Notes: generated by a model from the letters alone, not told the origin. A stretch of 64,000 bases of DNA from Flavobacterium sp. (GCF_024305175.1 NZ_JAMWYY010000003.1:1-64000), one strand, 5' to 3'; positions 30,801-40,025 are shown, numbered from the stretch's first letter. Translations and numbers: made by a program.

Positions 30801-33176
30801 ATGATTTTACCCTTGCGGAATTACCTTACGGTAATGCTCTTGCTGCTGTTTGCTTTTGCAAACGCGCAACAAAAATTTACTTTAAGCGGCACAATATCAG
30901 ATGTCTCAAGTAACGAAACCCTTATAGGCGCATCTATCTACATTCCTGAAGCCAATATTGCCGTGGCTACCAATGAATATGGCTTTTACTCTATCTCATT
31001 ACCTGCAGGTACTTATACAGTACAGGTAAGCTTTGTGAGCTTTGGTACACTACAGGAAACCATAGAGCTTAACCAGGACATCAGGAAAAACTTTTCGCTT
31101 ACACCCGGTGAGGAGCTTGACGAAGTGGTTATTACTGAAAACGTTAACCGGGCAAATATTAAAAAAGCCGAAATGAGCGTTAATAAGCTTTCTATACAGG
31201 AAATTAAGAAAATGCCGGTAGTGCTTGGCGAAGTAGATGTACTTAAGTCTATCCTGCAACTGCCGGGTGTTACCAATGCGGGCGAAGGCTCTTCGGGGTT
31301 TAACGTGCGTGGTGGCGCTGCCGACCAAAACCTTATATTGCTTGACGAAGCCACAATATTCAACTCTTCCCACCTTTTCGGGTTTTTCTCTGTGTTTAAT
31401 TCAGATGCAATTAAAGACCTGAAGCTTTATAAAGGCGGCATACCGGCACGTTATGGCGGCAGGGTATCGTCTGTGCTTGATATTTACCAGAAGGAGGGCA
31501 ACAGCAACGAATTCCACATGAATGGAGGAATCGGTGTTATTTCGAGCAGGCTTCTTGCCGAAGGCCCTATTGTGAAAGGCAAAAGTTCATTTCTTGTGGG
31601 TGGGCGCGCTTCTTATGCGCACCTTTTCCTTAAGCTGGCTGATAACGAGAACTCAGCTTATTTTTATGACCTTAACACCAAACTAAGCTATAAGCTTAAT
31701 GAGAACAACAGCCTCTACCTGTCGGGATATTTTGGTCGTGACCTGTTCAATATCAGCGACAACTTTAATAACATATACGGTAACTCTTTTGTTAACCTGA
31801 GGTGGAACCACCTGTTCAACGAAAAGCTGTTCGCCAACCTGTCTATGATTTACAGCGATTACTACTACGGCCTGGAACTTGATTTTATAGGGTTAAACTG
31901 GGATTCAGGCATTAAGAACTTTAATCTTAAGTACGATTTAAAGCACTATATATCAGATAAATTTAAGCTTAGCTACGGCTTAAATGCGCTGTATTATGAT
32001 TTTAATCCGGGAGAGGTAACACCGTCAGATGAAAGCTCATCTGTTAATCCGGAAAAGCTCGACAAAAAATATGCTTTTGAGCCTGCTTTGTATATTGATG
32101 CAGAACACGAACTTTCTGAAACGGTTTCGATAAGCTATGGCTTAAGGTACAGTATGTTTTACAGGCTGGGTTCTCAAACCCTTAACCTGTATGCCAATAA
32201 CCAGCCGGTTACTTATGATGAGAACCTGAAAATTTACGAAAAGGCCGACCCGATAGGCACACAGCGTTATGGCAGTGGCGAAACCATTGCCGATTTTAAC
32301 AACCTTGAGCCACGTGCAGCCATATCATTTAAAATAGATGATAACCAGTCGGTAAAGGCAAGCTACAACCGCATGGCACAGTACCTGCACCTGATATCGA
32401 ATACCTCGTCTCCTACCCCTCTTGATGTTTGGGCGCCCAGCGGCAAATACATAAAGCCGCAGTTGCTGGACCAGGTTGCAGTGGGTTACTTCAGGAATTT
32501 CAGCAATGATGCTTATACGCTTGAAGTTGAATCGTTCTACAAAAAGATACAAAACAGGATAGATTATATTGATGGTGCCGACCTTATAGCCAATAATGCC
32601 ATAGAGCAGGTAATACTTAACGGGCGCGCCCGTGCTTACGGACTTGAAATGCTTATCCGTAAAAACGAAGGCAAGCTTACAGGCTGGATATCTTATACTC
32701 TTTCGCGCTCTGAGCAGCAGACACCGGGCCGCACATCTACAGAAACAGGTATTAACAACGGCGAATGGTACAAAACCGGTTATGACAAGTTGCACAACCT
32801 ATCCATTACAAGTTCTTATGAGCTTGACAATAAATGGTCTTTTGGGGCAATATTTGCATTACAGTCGGGACAGCCGGTAACATACCCTAACGGGCAGTAT
32901 GTATATGGAGATATTGTTGTTCCAAGTTTTGGGCAACGTAACGAAGAACGACTGCCGGCTTACCACCACCTTGACGTATCGGCTACCTATACTCCCGAAC
33001 CCGAAAAGAAAAAAGGATGGCAGGGCGAATGGGTGTTTAGCATCTATAACCTCTATAACAGGAGGAACGCGGCCTCTATCACCTTCAGGCAAAATGAAGA
33101 CTCCGGTGCCAACGAGGCGGTAAGGCTAAGTATATTCGGTATAATTCCGAGTGTAACTTATAACTTCAGGTTTTAA
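30801..33176 (+). CDS. TonB-dependent outer-membrane receptor
   Basis: This 791-residue protein has a signal peptide of about 22 residues (ending FANAQ). A carboxypeptidase-regulatory-like domain (about 27-105: LSGTISDVSSNETLIGASI) is followed by a TonB plug domain (about 120-250: LPGVTNAGEGSSGFNVRGGAADQNLILLDE as two adjacent motifs) and a beta-barrel ending in the aromatic VTYNFRF, as expected for Bam insertion. It imports a substrate across the outer membrane using TonB-ExbBD energy. Two DUF4249 lipoprotein genes follow at 21 and 39 bp, the usual companion arrangement, so this is probably an uptake locus. The substrate cannot be read from sequence. Confidence 0.93.
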   Translation: MILPLRNYLTVMLLLLFAFANAQQKFTLSGTISDVSSNETLIGASIYIPEANIAVATNEYGFYSISLPAGTYTVQVSFVSFGTLQETIELNQDIRKNFSLTPGEELDEVVITENVNRANIKKAEMSVNKLSIQEIKKMPVVLGEVDVLKSILQLPGVTNAGEGSSGFNVRGGAADQNLILLDEATIFNSSHLFGFFSVFNSDAIKDLKLYKGGIPARYGGRVSSVLDIYQKEGNSNEFHMNGGIGVISSRLLAEGPIVKGKSSFLVGGRASYAHLFLKLADNENSAYFYDLNTKLSYKLNENNSLYLSGYFGRDLFNISDNFNNIYGNSFVNLRWNHLFNEKLFANLSMIYSDYYYGLELDFIGLNWDSGIKNFNLKYDLKHYISDKFKLSYGLNALYYDFNPGEVTPSDESSSVNPEKLDKKYAFEPALYIDAEHELSETVSISYGLRYSMFYRLGSQTLNLYANNQPVTYDENLKIYEKADPIGTQRYGSGETIADFNNLEPRAAISFKIDDNQSVKASYNRMAQYLHLISNTSSPTPLDVWAPSGKYIKPQLLDQVAVGYFRNFSNDAYTLEVESFYKKIQNRIDYIDGADLIANNAIEQVILNGRARAYGLEMLIRKNEGKLTGWISYTLSRSEQQTPGRTSTETGINNGEWYKTGYDKLHNLSITSSYELDNKWSFGAIFALQSGQPVTYPNGQYVYGDIVVPSFGQRNEERLPAYHHLDVSATYTPEPEKKKGWQGEWVFSIYNLYNRRNAASITFRQNEDSGANEAVRLSIFGIIPSVTYNFRF

Positions 33177-33196
33177 CACATAATTCTAACATCATC

Positions 33197-34021
33197 ATGA
33201 AAAATATAAAGTTTTTACTTCTTATAATAATAGCTGCTTTTGCCGCGTCCTGCGAAGATGTGGTAGATGTAGATTTAAATACTGCGCCACCACGCCTGGT
33301 GGTAGATGCCTCTATTAACTGGGTTAAAGGTACCGATGGAACAATACAAAGCATAAAGCTTACTACTACAACAGGCTACTATGAAGAGGAAATTCCTGTG
33401 GTAAGCGGCGCTGTTGTACAGGTAACCAACAGCACGGGTACAATTTTTAATTTTACGGAAGAACCCGGCACAGGCATATATACCTGTACCAATTTTGAAC
33501 CTGTAATAGGCGAAACCTATACGCTGAATATAACGTGGCAGGAGCAGCAATATACAGCAACAGAAACGCTTTATGCAGTGCCGGATATAACAGACATTGT
33601 ACAGGAAAATGATGCAGGTTTTTTTGGCGAAGACATAGAAGTCCGCATAAAATGGATGGATAACGGTGCTGAAGACAATTTTTACATGATACGCTTTGAC
33701 ACTGAAGTACTTCCATATCCTGATTATGATGTTCAAAATGATAATTTTTTTCAGGGAAATGAAATGTTTGATTTTATATGGAATGAAGACTTTGAAGCAG
33801 GACAAAATCTTGGTATCAAACTATACGGAATCTCTGAGAAGCATTTTAATTATATGTATATTCTCATAAGCATTGCCGAAGGCGGCTCGGGCGGAGGTCC
33901 TTTCCAGACACCTCCGGTTACCGTGAGGGGGAATGTTATCAACACTACAAATGAGGATAATTATCCGTTAGGTTACTTCCGCCTTTCTGAAGTGGTTGAA
34001 ACCAATTATACCATACAATAA
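33197..34021 (+). CDS. DUF4249 lipoprotein (first copy)
   Basis: This 274-residue lipoprotein has a signal peptide with a lipobox ending AASC (Cys near residue 19). The N-terminus of the mature part, CEDVVDVDLNTAPPRLVVDA, is the DUF4249 signature. The rest is beta-rich and ends YFRLSEVVETNYTIQ. DUF4249 proteins are encoded next to TonB-dependent receptors in Bacteroidota, and a lid- or ligand-binding role analogous to SusD is plausible but not established. The acidic residues after the cysteine would fit export to the cell surface. It is 21 bp downstream of the receptor. Confidence 0.9.
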   Translation: MKNIKFLLLIIIAAFAASCEDVVDVDLNTAPPRLVVDASINWVKGTDGTIQSIKLTTTTGYYEEEIPVVSGAVVQVTNSTGTIFNFTEEPGTGIYTCTNFEPVIGETYTLNITWQEQQYTATETLYAVPDITDIVQENDAGFFGEDIEVRIKWMDNGAEDNFYMIRFDTEVLPYPDYDVQNDNFFQGNEMFDFIWNEDFEAGQNLGIKLYGISEKHFNYMYILISIAEGGSGGGPFQTPPVTVRGNVINTTNEDNYPLGYFRLSEVVETNYTIQ

Positions 34022-34059
34022 TCGGCATTGTATTTGAGGCAGTTAGTCAAACAACTGCT

Positions 34060-34884
34060 ATGAAAAAGAACTACTTTATTTTGATAATACTTATGGCAGG
34101 CCTGCTGTTTACCGCATGCGAAGATGTGGTAGATGTAGGCCTTCCTTCTTCTGAGCCGCGCCTTGTGGTTGATGCCTCCATCAATTGGCATAAAGGCGAT
34201 TCGGGTAACTGGCAGCTTGTAAAGCTTACCACATCTACAAATTATTATGCCACCGAAATACCTGCGGTGCAGGGTGCCAATGTGTATATTCGTTCACAAA
34301 GCGGCAACTTTTATGAGTTTACAGAAATAGGCCCCGACAGCCCGGGCTTTTATGCTTGCGAAAACTTTCAGCCTGTAATTGGTGAAACTTACACTTTACA
34401 TATTATTTATGATGATAATCACTATACTGCTACAGAAACTCTTATGCCCGTGCCTGATTTACAGTACGCAGAACAGACAGATGATGGTTTTTTAGAAGGC
34501 CAGCAGGTAGTAAGGGCATATTTTGATGACCCTCCCGGTATAGAGAATTATTATATGCACGGTTTTTTCCGTGAGGAAAAGGGGCCTCAATATGCCGTTT
34601 TTGACGATAATTTTACAGATGGCAACAATACTTATACTGTACGAATATTTGATAACCTCCGCAGGGGCGAAATAATGACAATAAGGCTTTTCGGCATTTC
34701 AGAAAGATACTTCGACTACATGAGTAAAATTTTCACTACAACTTCCGAAGGTAATATAGGGCCGTTTCAGGTTGCGCCGGCACAGTTACGTGGAAATATC
34801 ATCAATGAAACTGACCCCGACAATTATGCTTATGGCTATTTCCGGTTATCCGAAGTATCATCTTTAGAATATATAGTGCAATAG
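34060..34884 (+). CDS. DUF4249 lipoprotein (second copy)
   Basis: This is a second 274-residue DUF4249 lipoprotein, exactly as long as the first. The lipobox ends FTAC. The mature protein starts CEDVVDVGL and shares PRLVVDASINW, YYATEIPAVQGA-like and QPVIGETYTLH blocks with its neighbour, and it ends YFRLSEVSSLEYIVQ. The two copies are tandem duplicates that have diverged substantially in the middle, mainly between residues 120 and 210. This suggests different ligands or a two-part surface complex with the receptor at 30801. Confidence 0.9.
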   Translation: MKKNYFILIILMAGLLFTACEDVVDVGLPSSEPRLVVDASINWHKGDSGNWQLVKLTTSTNYYATEIPAVQGANVYIRSQSGNFYEFTEIGPDSPGFYACENFQPVIGETYTLHIIYDDNHYTATETLMPVPDLQYAEQTDDGFLEGQQVVRAYFDDPPGIENYYMHGFFREEKGPQYAVFDDNFTDGNNTYTVRIFDNLRRGEIMTIRLFGISERYFDYMSKIFTTTSEGNIGPFQVAPAQLRGNIINETDPDNYAYGYFRLSEVSSLEYIVQ

Positions 34885-34915
34885 TATTTTGTATTTTTAC
34901 AGCTAAAAGATATAC

Positions 34916-35578
34916 ATGTCTTCACACCACATAGTACGCGATGACCAGGAGCCTGCCTTAATTATTTCCAACGGAGCCGAGTGCAGCCGCGAATTGATGG
35001 GCCAGTTGCTGGAATGGTCGCCGCTGGTTATAGTGCTGGACAGCGCCATGCACCGCGTTGTTGAGCTGGGCATTAAAGTAGATGTACTGCTTGGCGACTT
35101 TGACAGGGATTTTAACCCTGAGCAGTTTTTGAGCCTGCAATACCCGTTGGAAATTGTACACACTCCTGACCAGGATAAAACCGACCTTGAAAAAGCTTTT
35201 GAGTATTTAATAAACCGTGGATTTCCTGCCGCAAATGTTATATGGGCTACCGGTAAACGTGCCGATCATACTATAACCAACATTACCAATATTGTGCGCT
35301 TTCGCGATAAGCTAAAAATAGTGGTGCTTGACGACCATAGTAAAATTTTCCTGCTGCCGCAAAAATACCAAAAGTGGTACCCCGCAGGCACTCCCCTTTC
35401 GCTGATACCCATAGGCAAAGTATCAGGCATACACAGCAAAAACCTTAAATATGAACTGGCGGATGATGAACTTACCATAGGCTACCGCACCGGCAGCAGC
35501 AACGAAGCTCTTAATGATGGAATGGTGGTTATAGAACACCACGCGGGCGACCTTCTGCTAATGGAATGTTTTGATTAG
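34916..35578 (+). CDS. Thiamine diphosphokinase
   Basis: This 220-residue cytoplasmic enzyme transfers pyrophosphate from ATP to thiamine, giving thiamine diphosphate. Family motifs are present: LLGDFDR at 58-64, DQDKTDLEKA at 85-94, and GKRADHTITNI near 122-132, with a C-terminal beta domain. The conserved aspartates of the first two motifs bind Mg2+ and diphosphate in the family. It starts 31 bp after the DUF4249 gene, but whether it is in that transcript is unclear. Confidence 0.92.
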   Translation: MSSHHIVRDDQEPALIISNGAECSRELMGQLLEWSPLVIVLDSAMHRVVELGIKVDVLLGDFDRDFNPEQFLSLQYPLEIVHTPDQDKTDLEKAFEYLINRGFPAANVIWATGKRADHTITNITNIVRFRDKLKIVVLDDHSKIFLLPQKYQKWYPAGTPLSLIPIGKVSGIHSKNLKYELADDELTIGYRTGSSNEALNDGMVVIEHHAGDLLLMECFD

Positions 35579-35580
35579 AT

Positions 35581-35664
35581 TAAGCCCCCTAACTCCCAAA
35601 GGGGAAACGACCAATTTAAAACTGACATAATTAATTTCGGACTCCGGACATCCCACTTCCGACT
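35581..35664. repeat. Intergenic repeat-type element before uvrB
   Basis: Two pieces lie in the 137-bp gap. The first, 35586-35604, is a CCCC/GGGG inverted repeat (CCCCTAACTCCCAAAGGGG). The second, 35637-35664, reads as four degenerate heptamers: TCGGACT, CCGGACA, TCCCACT, TCCGACT. Both resemble dispersed intergenic repeats I recall from Bacteroidota genomes; no second copy occurs in this window to confirm it. Confidence 0.45.
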
Positions 35665-35699
35665 TTGTTTTAATAGGCACCAAGTATTCATTATCTTTG
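35664..35699 (+). promoter_or_regulatory. Probable uvrB promoter
   Basis: TTTG (35664-35667), a 24-nt spacer, and TATCTTTG (35692-35699). The -7 box matches well and the spacer is slightly long. It ends 16 nt before the uvrB ATG. No LexA-like palindrome was evident. Confidence 0.55.
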
Positions 35700-35715
35700 T
35701 AGTAAAGCGAAGAAA

Positions 35716-37701
35716 ATGAAATTTCAGGTAGTAAGTGATTATAAACCTACGGGCGATCAGCCACAGGCAATAAAACAACTAAGCGCAGGTCTAAAGTCGG
35801 GTGAAAAGTACCAGACACTTTTAGGTGTAACGGGTTCCGGTAAAACGTTTACCATGGCCAATGTTATACAAGAGGTGCAACGGCCAACGCTGGTACTGGC
35901 ACACAACAAAACACTGGCGGCACAGCTATACAGCGAATTCAAGCAGTTTTTCCCGAATAATGCCGTTGAGTATTTTGTTTCGTACTACGACTACTACCAG
36001 CCCGAAGCCTATATACCCGTAACAGGGCTTTATATAGAAAAAGACCTTTCTATTAACGAGGAGCTTGAAAAAATGCGTCTCAGCACCACCTCTTCCCTGC
36101 TCTCTGGCAGGCGCGATGTTTTAGTAGTGGCTTCCGTATCGTGCCTTTACGGTATCGGTAACCCTGTAGAGTTCCAAAAAAATGTGGTATCTATAGAACG
36201 TGACCAGGTAATAAGCCGCACCAAGTTGTTGCATCGTCTGGTACAGAGCCTCTACAGCCGTACAGAAGCCGATTTTACACCCGGTACTTTCCGTATTAAA
36301 GGCGATACGGTAGAGGTGTTCCCCAGCTATGCCGATGAGCCTTTCCGAATCCACTTTTTTGGTGATGAAATTGAAGAGATTGAGGCTTTTGATGCCAAAA
36401 CAAGCCAGGTTTTAGAAAAGTATGACCGCCTTAACATTTATCCTGCCAATATGTTTGTTACCAGCCCCGATGTGCTTCAGGGTGCGATTTGGGAAATACA
36501 ACAGGATTTGGTTAAGCAGGTAGATTATTTTAAGGAAATAGGCAAACATCTTGAAGCCAAGCGACTTGAGGAACGTACTAACTTTGACCTCGAAATGATT
36601 CGCGAACTGGGCTATTGCAGCGGTATCGAGAACTACTCACGCTACCTTGACCGAAGGCTGCCCGGCACGCGCCCGTTCTGCCTGCTGGATTACTTTCCTA
36701 AAGACTACCTGATGGTGATAGACGAAAGCCACGTTACCGTGAGCCAGGTGCATGCTATGTATGGCGGCGACCGTTCGCGTAAGGAAAACCTTGTGGAGTA
36801 TGGATTCCGACTGCCGGCAGCAATGGATAACCGCCCGCTGAAGTTTGAAGAATTTGAGGCATTGCAAAACCAGGTGGTATATGTAAGTGCCACCCCTGCC
36901 GATTATGAAATGCAAAAAAGTGGCGGCGTTTATGTAGAGCAGGTAATACGCCCCACCGGGCTGCTTGACCCTGTTATAGAAATACGCCCGAGCCTGAACC
37001 AGATAGACGACCTTATAGAAGAAATACAGCAGCGCGTAGAGCTTGACGAGCGTGTACTGGTAACCACGCTTACCAAACGCATGGCAGAAGAGCTTGCCAA
37101 ATACCTGACAAAAGTATCTATACGCTGCCGTTACATTCACAGTGAGGTGGACACGCTGGAACGCGTAGAGATCATGCAGGATTTGCGCAAGGGCCTGTTC
37201 GATGTGCTGATAGGTGTTAACCTGCTCCGTGAGGGGCTCGACCTGCCGGAAGTATCACTCGTAGCGATACTGGACGCCGACAAGGAAGGCTTTTTGCGAA
37301 GCAACCGCTCACTCATACAAACGGTAGGCCGTGCGGCGCGTAACGTGAACGGTAAGGCTATTATGTATGCCGACAAGATTACCGACAGCATGCAGCGCAC
37401 CATAGACGAAACCAATTACCGCCGCGAAAAGCAGCACAATTATAACGTGCAGCATGGCATTACGCCACAGGCACTGAACAAAAAGATAGAGAATTCTACA
37501 TTAGGTCGCAGCGAAGCGTATAAGCTGGAACATGCCCCTAAAATTGCTGCGGAACCTGATACCACATATATGGCAAAAGTGGATATTGAGAAAATTATAC
37601 GCGAAAAGCGCAAAAGCATGGAAAAAGCCGCCAAAGAACTGGACTTTTTACAGGCTGCCAAGCTAAGGGATGAAATTAAAGTGTTACAGGAGAAGGTTTA
37701 A
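35716..37701 (+). CDS. uvrB: Excinuclease ABC subunit B
   Basis: This 661-residue protein is the DNA damage-verification helicase of nucleotide excision repair, which takes over from UvrA and recruits UvrC. The Walker A motif GVTGSGKT is at residues 37-44. The beta-hairpin region with YYDYYQPEAYIP follows near residue 95. The helicase motif with VIDESHV lies near 335 and the C-terminal helicase domain (LLREGLDLPEVSLVAILDADKEGFLRS in two blocks) near 490-520. The final 35 residues form the UVR domain that binds UvrC. It is full length and monocistronic, with its own terminator. Confidence 0.98.
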   Translation: MKFQVVSDYKPTGDQPQAIKQLSAGLKSGEKYQTLLGVTGSGKTFTMANVIQEVQRPTLVLAHNKTLAAQLYSEFKQFFPNNAVEYFVSYYDYYQPEAYIPVTGLYIEKDLSINEELEKMRLSTTSSLLSGRRDVLVVASVSCLYGIGNPVEFQKNVVSIERDQVISRTKLLHRLVQSLYSRTEADFTPGTFRIKGDTVEVFPSYADEPFRIHFFGDEIEEIEAFDAKTSQVLEKYDRLNIYPANMFVTSPDVLQGAIWEIQQDLVKQVDYFKEIGKHLEAKRLEERTNFDLEMIRELGYCSGIENYSRYLDRRLPGTRPFCLLDYFPKDYLMVIDESHVTVSQVHAMYGGDRSRKENLVEYGFRLPAAMDNRPLKFEEFEALQNQVVYVSATPADYEMQKSGGVYVEQVIRPTGLLDPVIEIRPSLNQIDDLIEEIQQRVELDERVLVTTLTKRMAEELAKYLTKVSIRCRYIHSEVDTLERVEIMQDLRKGLFDVLIGVNLLREGLDLPEVSLVAILDADKEGFLRSNRSLIQTVGRAARNVNGKAIMYADKITDSMQRTIDETNYRREKQHNYNVQHGITPQALNKKIENSTLGRSEAYKLEHAPKIAAEPDTTYMAKVDIEKIIREKRKSMEKAAKELDFLQAAKLRDEIKVLQEKV

Positions 37702-37703
37702 AA

Positions 37704-37730
37704 AAAAGCTGTCGATTTTCGACAGCTTTT
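37704..37730 (+). terminator. Intrinsic terminator of uvrB
   Basis: AAAAGCTGTCG (37704-37714) pairs with CGACAGCTTTT (37720-37730); A37715/T37719 closes a TTT loop. It begins 3 nt after the stop. Confidence 0.88.
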
Positions 37731-37733
37731 ATG

Positions 37734-37758
37734 TGGAGGATCTTGGAATTGAACCAAG
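37734..37758 (-). other. tRNA 3'-end-like relic (T-arm plus acceptor strand)
   Basis: Read on the minus strand, this is a perfect T-arm, CTTGG-TTCAATT-CCAAG, with the invariant GG-TTC-A-A and following C, then ATCCTCC plus an A discriminator. This is the 3' third of a tRNA. A GGAGGAT that could pair with the acceptor strand occurs at 37819-37813, but the intervening 50 nt lack a proper D-arm, so I do not call a functional tRNA. The piece may be an attachment-site remnant left by an integrated element. Confidence 0.4.
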
Positions 37759-37771
37759 TATCTAATATGTT

Positions 37772-38062
37772 TCAATGAAAAACAGCATCAAAGTATTTGT
37801 CAGTTGGAGGTAATCCTCCTTCAATTCCAATAGACCCAATACCCCAAGAAATTATTTTCCCTGTTACAATTAATACTTTGAAAAGAGATAAATGAATAAA
37901 AATATGTTTAACTAATTCCATAAAATCAAATTTTGAAGTTGTTATATAATAAGACAAAAACACCAACAAAACGTGTAACAAATGCCAATCCTCAATGAAC
38001 GTAATTAGACAATCCAAATCATATATATTTTCGTGACTATCTTTATTTGGAAATATACACAA
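37772..38062 (-). CDS. Doubtful 96-aa hypothetical protein in an AT-rich gap
   Basis: A 96-codon minus-strand frame with a TTG start (no ATG near) lies in the AT-rich gap between uvrB and the MscS gene. The product is rich in Leu, Ile and His, with a central hydrophobic stretch (WHLLHVLLVFLSYYITTS) and a glycine-containing end (GIGSIGIEGGLPPTDKYF). I recognise no family. The AT richness, lack of an obvious promoter and position beside a tRNA-like relic suggest a decayed or foreign gene. It could also be chance. Confidence 0.3.
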   Translation of the reverse strand: MCIFPNKDSHENIYDLDCLITFIEDWHLLHVLLVFLSYYITTSKFDFMELVKHIFIHLSLFKVLIVTGKIISWGIGSIGIEGGLPPTDKYFDAVFH

Positions 38063-38156
38063 TTTTAACCTATTTTACAATAATTTACCAATATACAATT
38101 TATTAAATTAATATTAATCCTGTATCTTGCTTAAACAACCACAAAACAAACCCGGG

Positions 38157-40025
38157 ATGAAAAGATTATTCCGCTTCTTTATATTTTCTGTAGTGCTAAC
38201 CGTTGGGCAGGTGCTGTACGCTCAGGCTGACTCAATAAAGCAGGCTGATTCCGTTAACACTGCCGGCATCCGTAATTATAAACTGCAGCTTGAAACGCTG
38301 GAGCAGCAACGCCTTGCCGATTCGGTTAAAAAAGTACAGCTACAGCAGCAACTGCAATCGTTACAAACTACAGATAACCTTAAAAAAGAACAGCTACAGC
38401 AGCAGCTTGAAGCCCTTAACAGCCGCGAGGCACAACGCATTGCCGATAAAAAAGCGCGTATTGATTCACTCAGGGCCACGGCTAAAGGCTATCCGGTTAC
38501 CGGCTTCTTTAAAGATACGCTCTTTACCATATACAGTAAACTGGGCAGCTTTTCGGCGCGCGACAGGGCTAATGCCATTACCGAGCGCATACAGGTATTG
38601 GGAGATGATTACCTCTTTAGCGGCGATTCACTTAAGATAGTACCTTCAGAAAATACGTTCGACGTTATGGCGGGCGAAAAGATACTACTGAGCGTTTCTG
38701 AAAATGATGCCCTTTGGAATGATACCGGAACCGAAGCACTGGCACAGGCTTACAGGAAAATTATAAGCGATGCCATAACCCATTATAAAAAAGAGACCAG
38801 CTTTATTACCCTTGCAAAGGAAATTGGCCTTGCCATACTGGTTATATTGCTATTGGTACTCATTATAAGGCTTTGTAACAAACTTTTCAGGTGGACTGCA
38901 TTAAAGATATACAGTCAGGAAGGAAAGCGCATTAAAGGCATTAATATAAAGAATTATAACCTGTTTGATGCAGGCAGGCAAATACAGTTGCTGCTAATGC
39001 TGAATACAGTAATCAAGTGGTTTGTTATTCTGTTACTTATTTACATTGCGCTGCCTATACTCTTCGGAATTTTCCCGTGGACGCAGAATTTTGCCGAAAC
39101 ACTTTTTAGCTACATCCTGTCGCCTGTCAAAAAGATAGCCTTCGGGCTGTGGAACTACCTGCCCAACCTGATAACCATAATTGTCATTGTATTTGTTTTC
39201 AGGTATGTGCTTAAGTTTGCACGCTTCCTTAAAAACGAAATTGCCAGCGGCGATCTTACCATTAACGGCTTTTACCCCGACTGGGCCAACCCTACTTTCC
39301 AGATAGTAAGAGTGCTGATTATAGCTTTTATGCTGGTACTTATATACCCTTACCTGCCCGGCAGCGACTCGCCCATATTTCAGGGTATATCTGTGTTTCT
39401 TGGGTTCCTGTTTACATTTGGGTCAATGGGGTCGTTATCAAATGTAATTGCCGGATTGGTATTAACATACATGCGGCTTTTCAAGATAAACGACAGGGTT
39501 AAAATAGGCGATGTAGTGGGCGATGTTATAGAAAAGTCATTGCTGGTTACACGGGTGCGCACCATAAAAAATGAGATTATCAGCATCCCAAACTCAACGG
39601 TCATGAACAGCCACACCATCAATTACAGCAGCGATACTGCCGAGCGCGGGCTTATACTGCACACCACCGTAACACTGGGGTATGATATTCCGTGGCAGGA
39701 TGTTTATAAAGCGCTAACCACAGCAGCCGACAGGACTCCGTTACTTTTAAAAGAGCCGAAGCCGTTTGTGCTGCAAACCAGCCTGGATGATTTTTATGTG
39801 TCCTACCAGCTTAACGCCTATACCAAAGATGCCAACAAGCAGGCTGTAATATACAGCGACCTGCACCAAAACATACAGGATTGCTGTAATGAGGCAGGCA
39901 TAGAAATACTTTCGCCACACTACCGTGCCGCACGCGATGGTAACATGACAACCATACCTGCCGATTATCTTGATAAAGATTATAAAGCACCACCATTTAA
40001 TGTAAAGATGCAGAAGGATGAATAG
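38157..40025 (+). CDS. MscS-family mechanosensitive ion channel
   Basis: This 622-residue inner-membrane protein has a signal peptide ending VLYAQ. A glutamine-rich coiled-coil region (about 30-110: repeated LQQQL blocks) is followed by a periplasmic segment, then several transmembrane helices from about 220 to 430. The MscS pore and beta domain follows (FTFGSMGSLSNVIAGLVLT, then INDRVKIGDVVGDVIEKSLL and IPNSTVMNSHTINYS). It should open under membrane tension to release solutes in hypo-osmotic shock. I chose the ATG at 38157 over a TTG 30 bases upstream because it gives a regular signal peptide. Confidence 0.9.
   Translation: MKRLFRFFIFSVVLTVGQVLYAQADSIKQADSVNTAGIRNYKLQLETLEQQRLADSVKKVQLQQQLQSLQTTDNLKKEQLQQQLEALNSREAQRIADKKARIDSLRATAKGYPVTGFFKDTLFTIYSKLGSFSARDRANAITERIQVLGDDYLFSGDSLKIVPSENTFDVMAGEKILLSVSENDALWNDTGTEALAQAYRKIISDAITHYKKETSFITLAKEIGLAILVILLLVLIIRLCNKLFRWTALKIYSQEGKRIKGINIKNYNLFDAGRQIQLLLMLNTVIKWFVILLLIYIALPILFGIFPWTQNFAETLFSYILSPVKKIAFGLWNYLPNLITIIVIVFVFRYVLKFARFLKNEIASGDLTINGFYPDWANPTFQIVRVLIIAFMLVLIYPYLPGSDSPIFQGISVFLGFLFTFGSMGSLSNVIAGLVLTYMRLFKINDRVKIGDVVGDVIEKSLLVTRVRTIKNEIISIPNSTVMNSHTINYSSDTAERGLILHTTVTLGYDIPWQDVYKALTTAADRTPLLLKEPKPFVLQTSLDDFYVSYQLNAYTKDANKQAVIYSDLHQNIQDCCNEAGIEILSPHYRAARDGNMTTIPADYLDKDYKAPPFNVKMQKDE

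Larger units (their letters stand above)
37731..38156. other. AT-rich gap between uvrB and the MscS gene
   Basis: Apart from the tRNA-like relic and the doubtful minus-strand frame, I see nothing firm here. The last 60 bases before the channel gene contain TATCTTGC (38122-38129), a weak relative of the TAnnTTTG box. Confidence 0.5.

Noticed and set aside
35575..35778. A 67-codon minus-strand frame covering the gap before uvrB
   Set aside because: It translates the intergenic repeat and the uvrB start; no family resemblance or start signal.
37734..37819. A possible complete tRNA with CAT anticodon on the minus strand
   Set aside because: Acceptor, anticodon and T stems can be drawn, but there is no D-arm, the lengths are wrong and position 37 is T. 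I keep only the 3' part as a relic.
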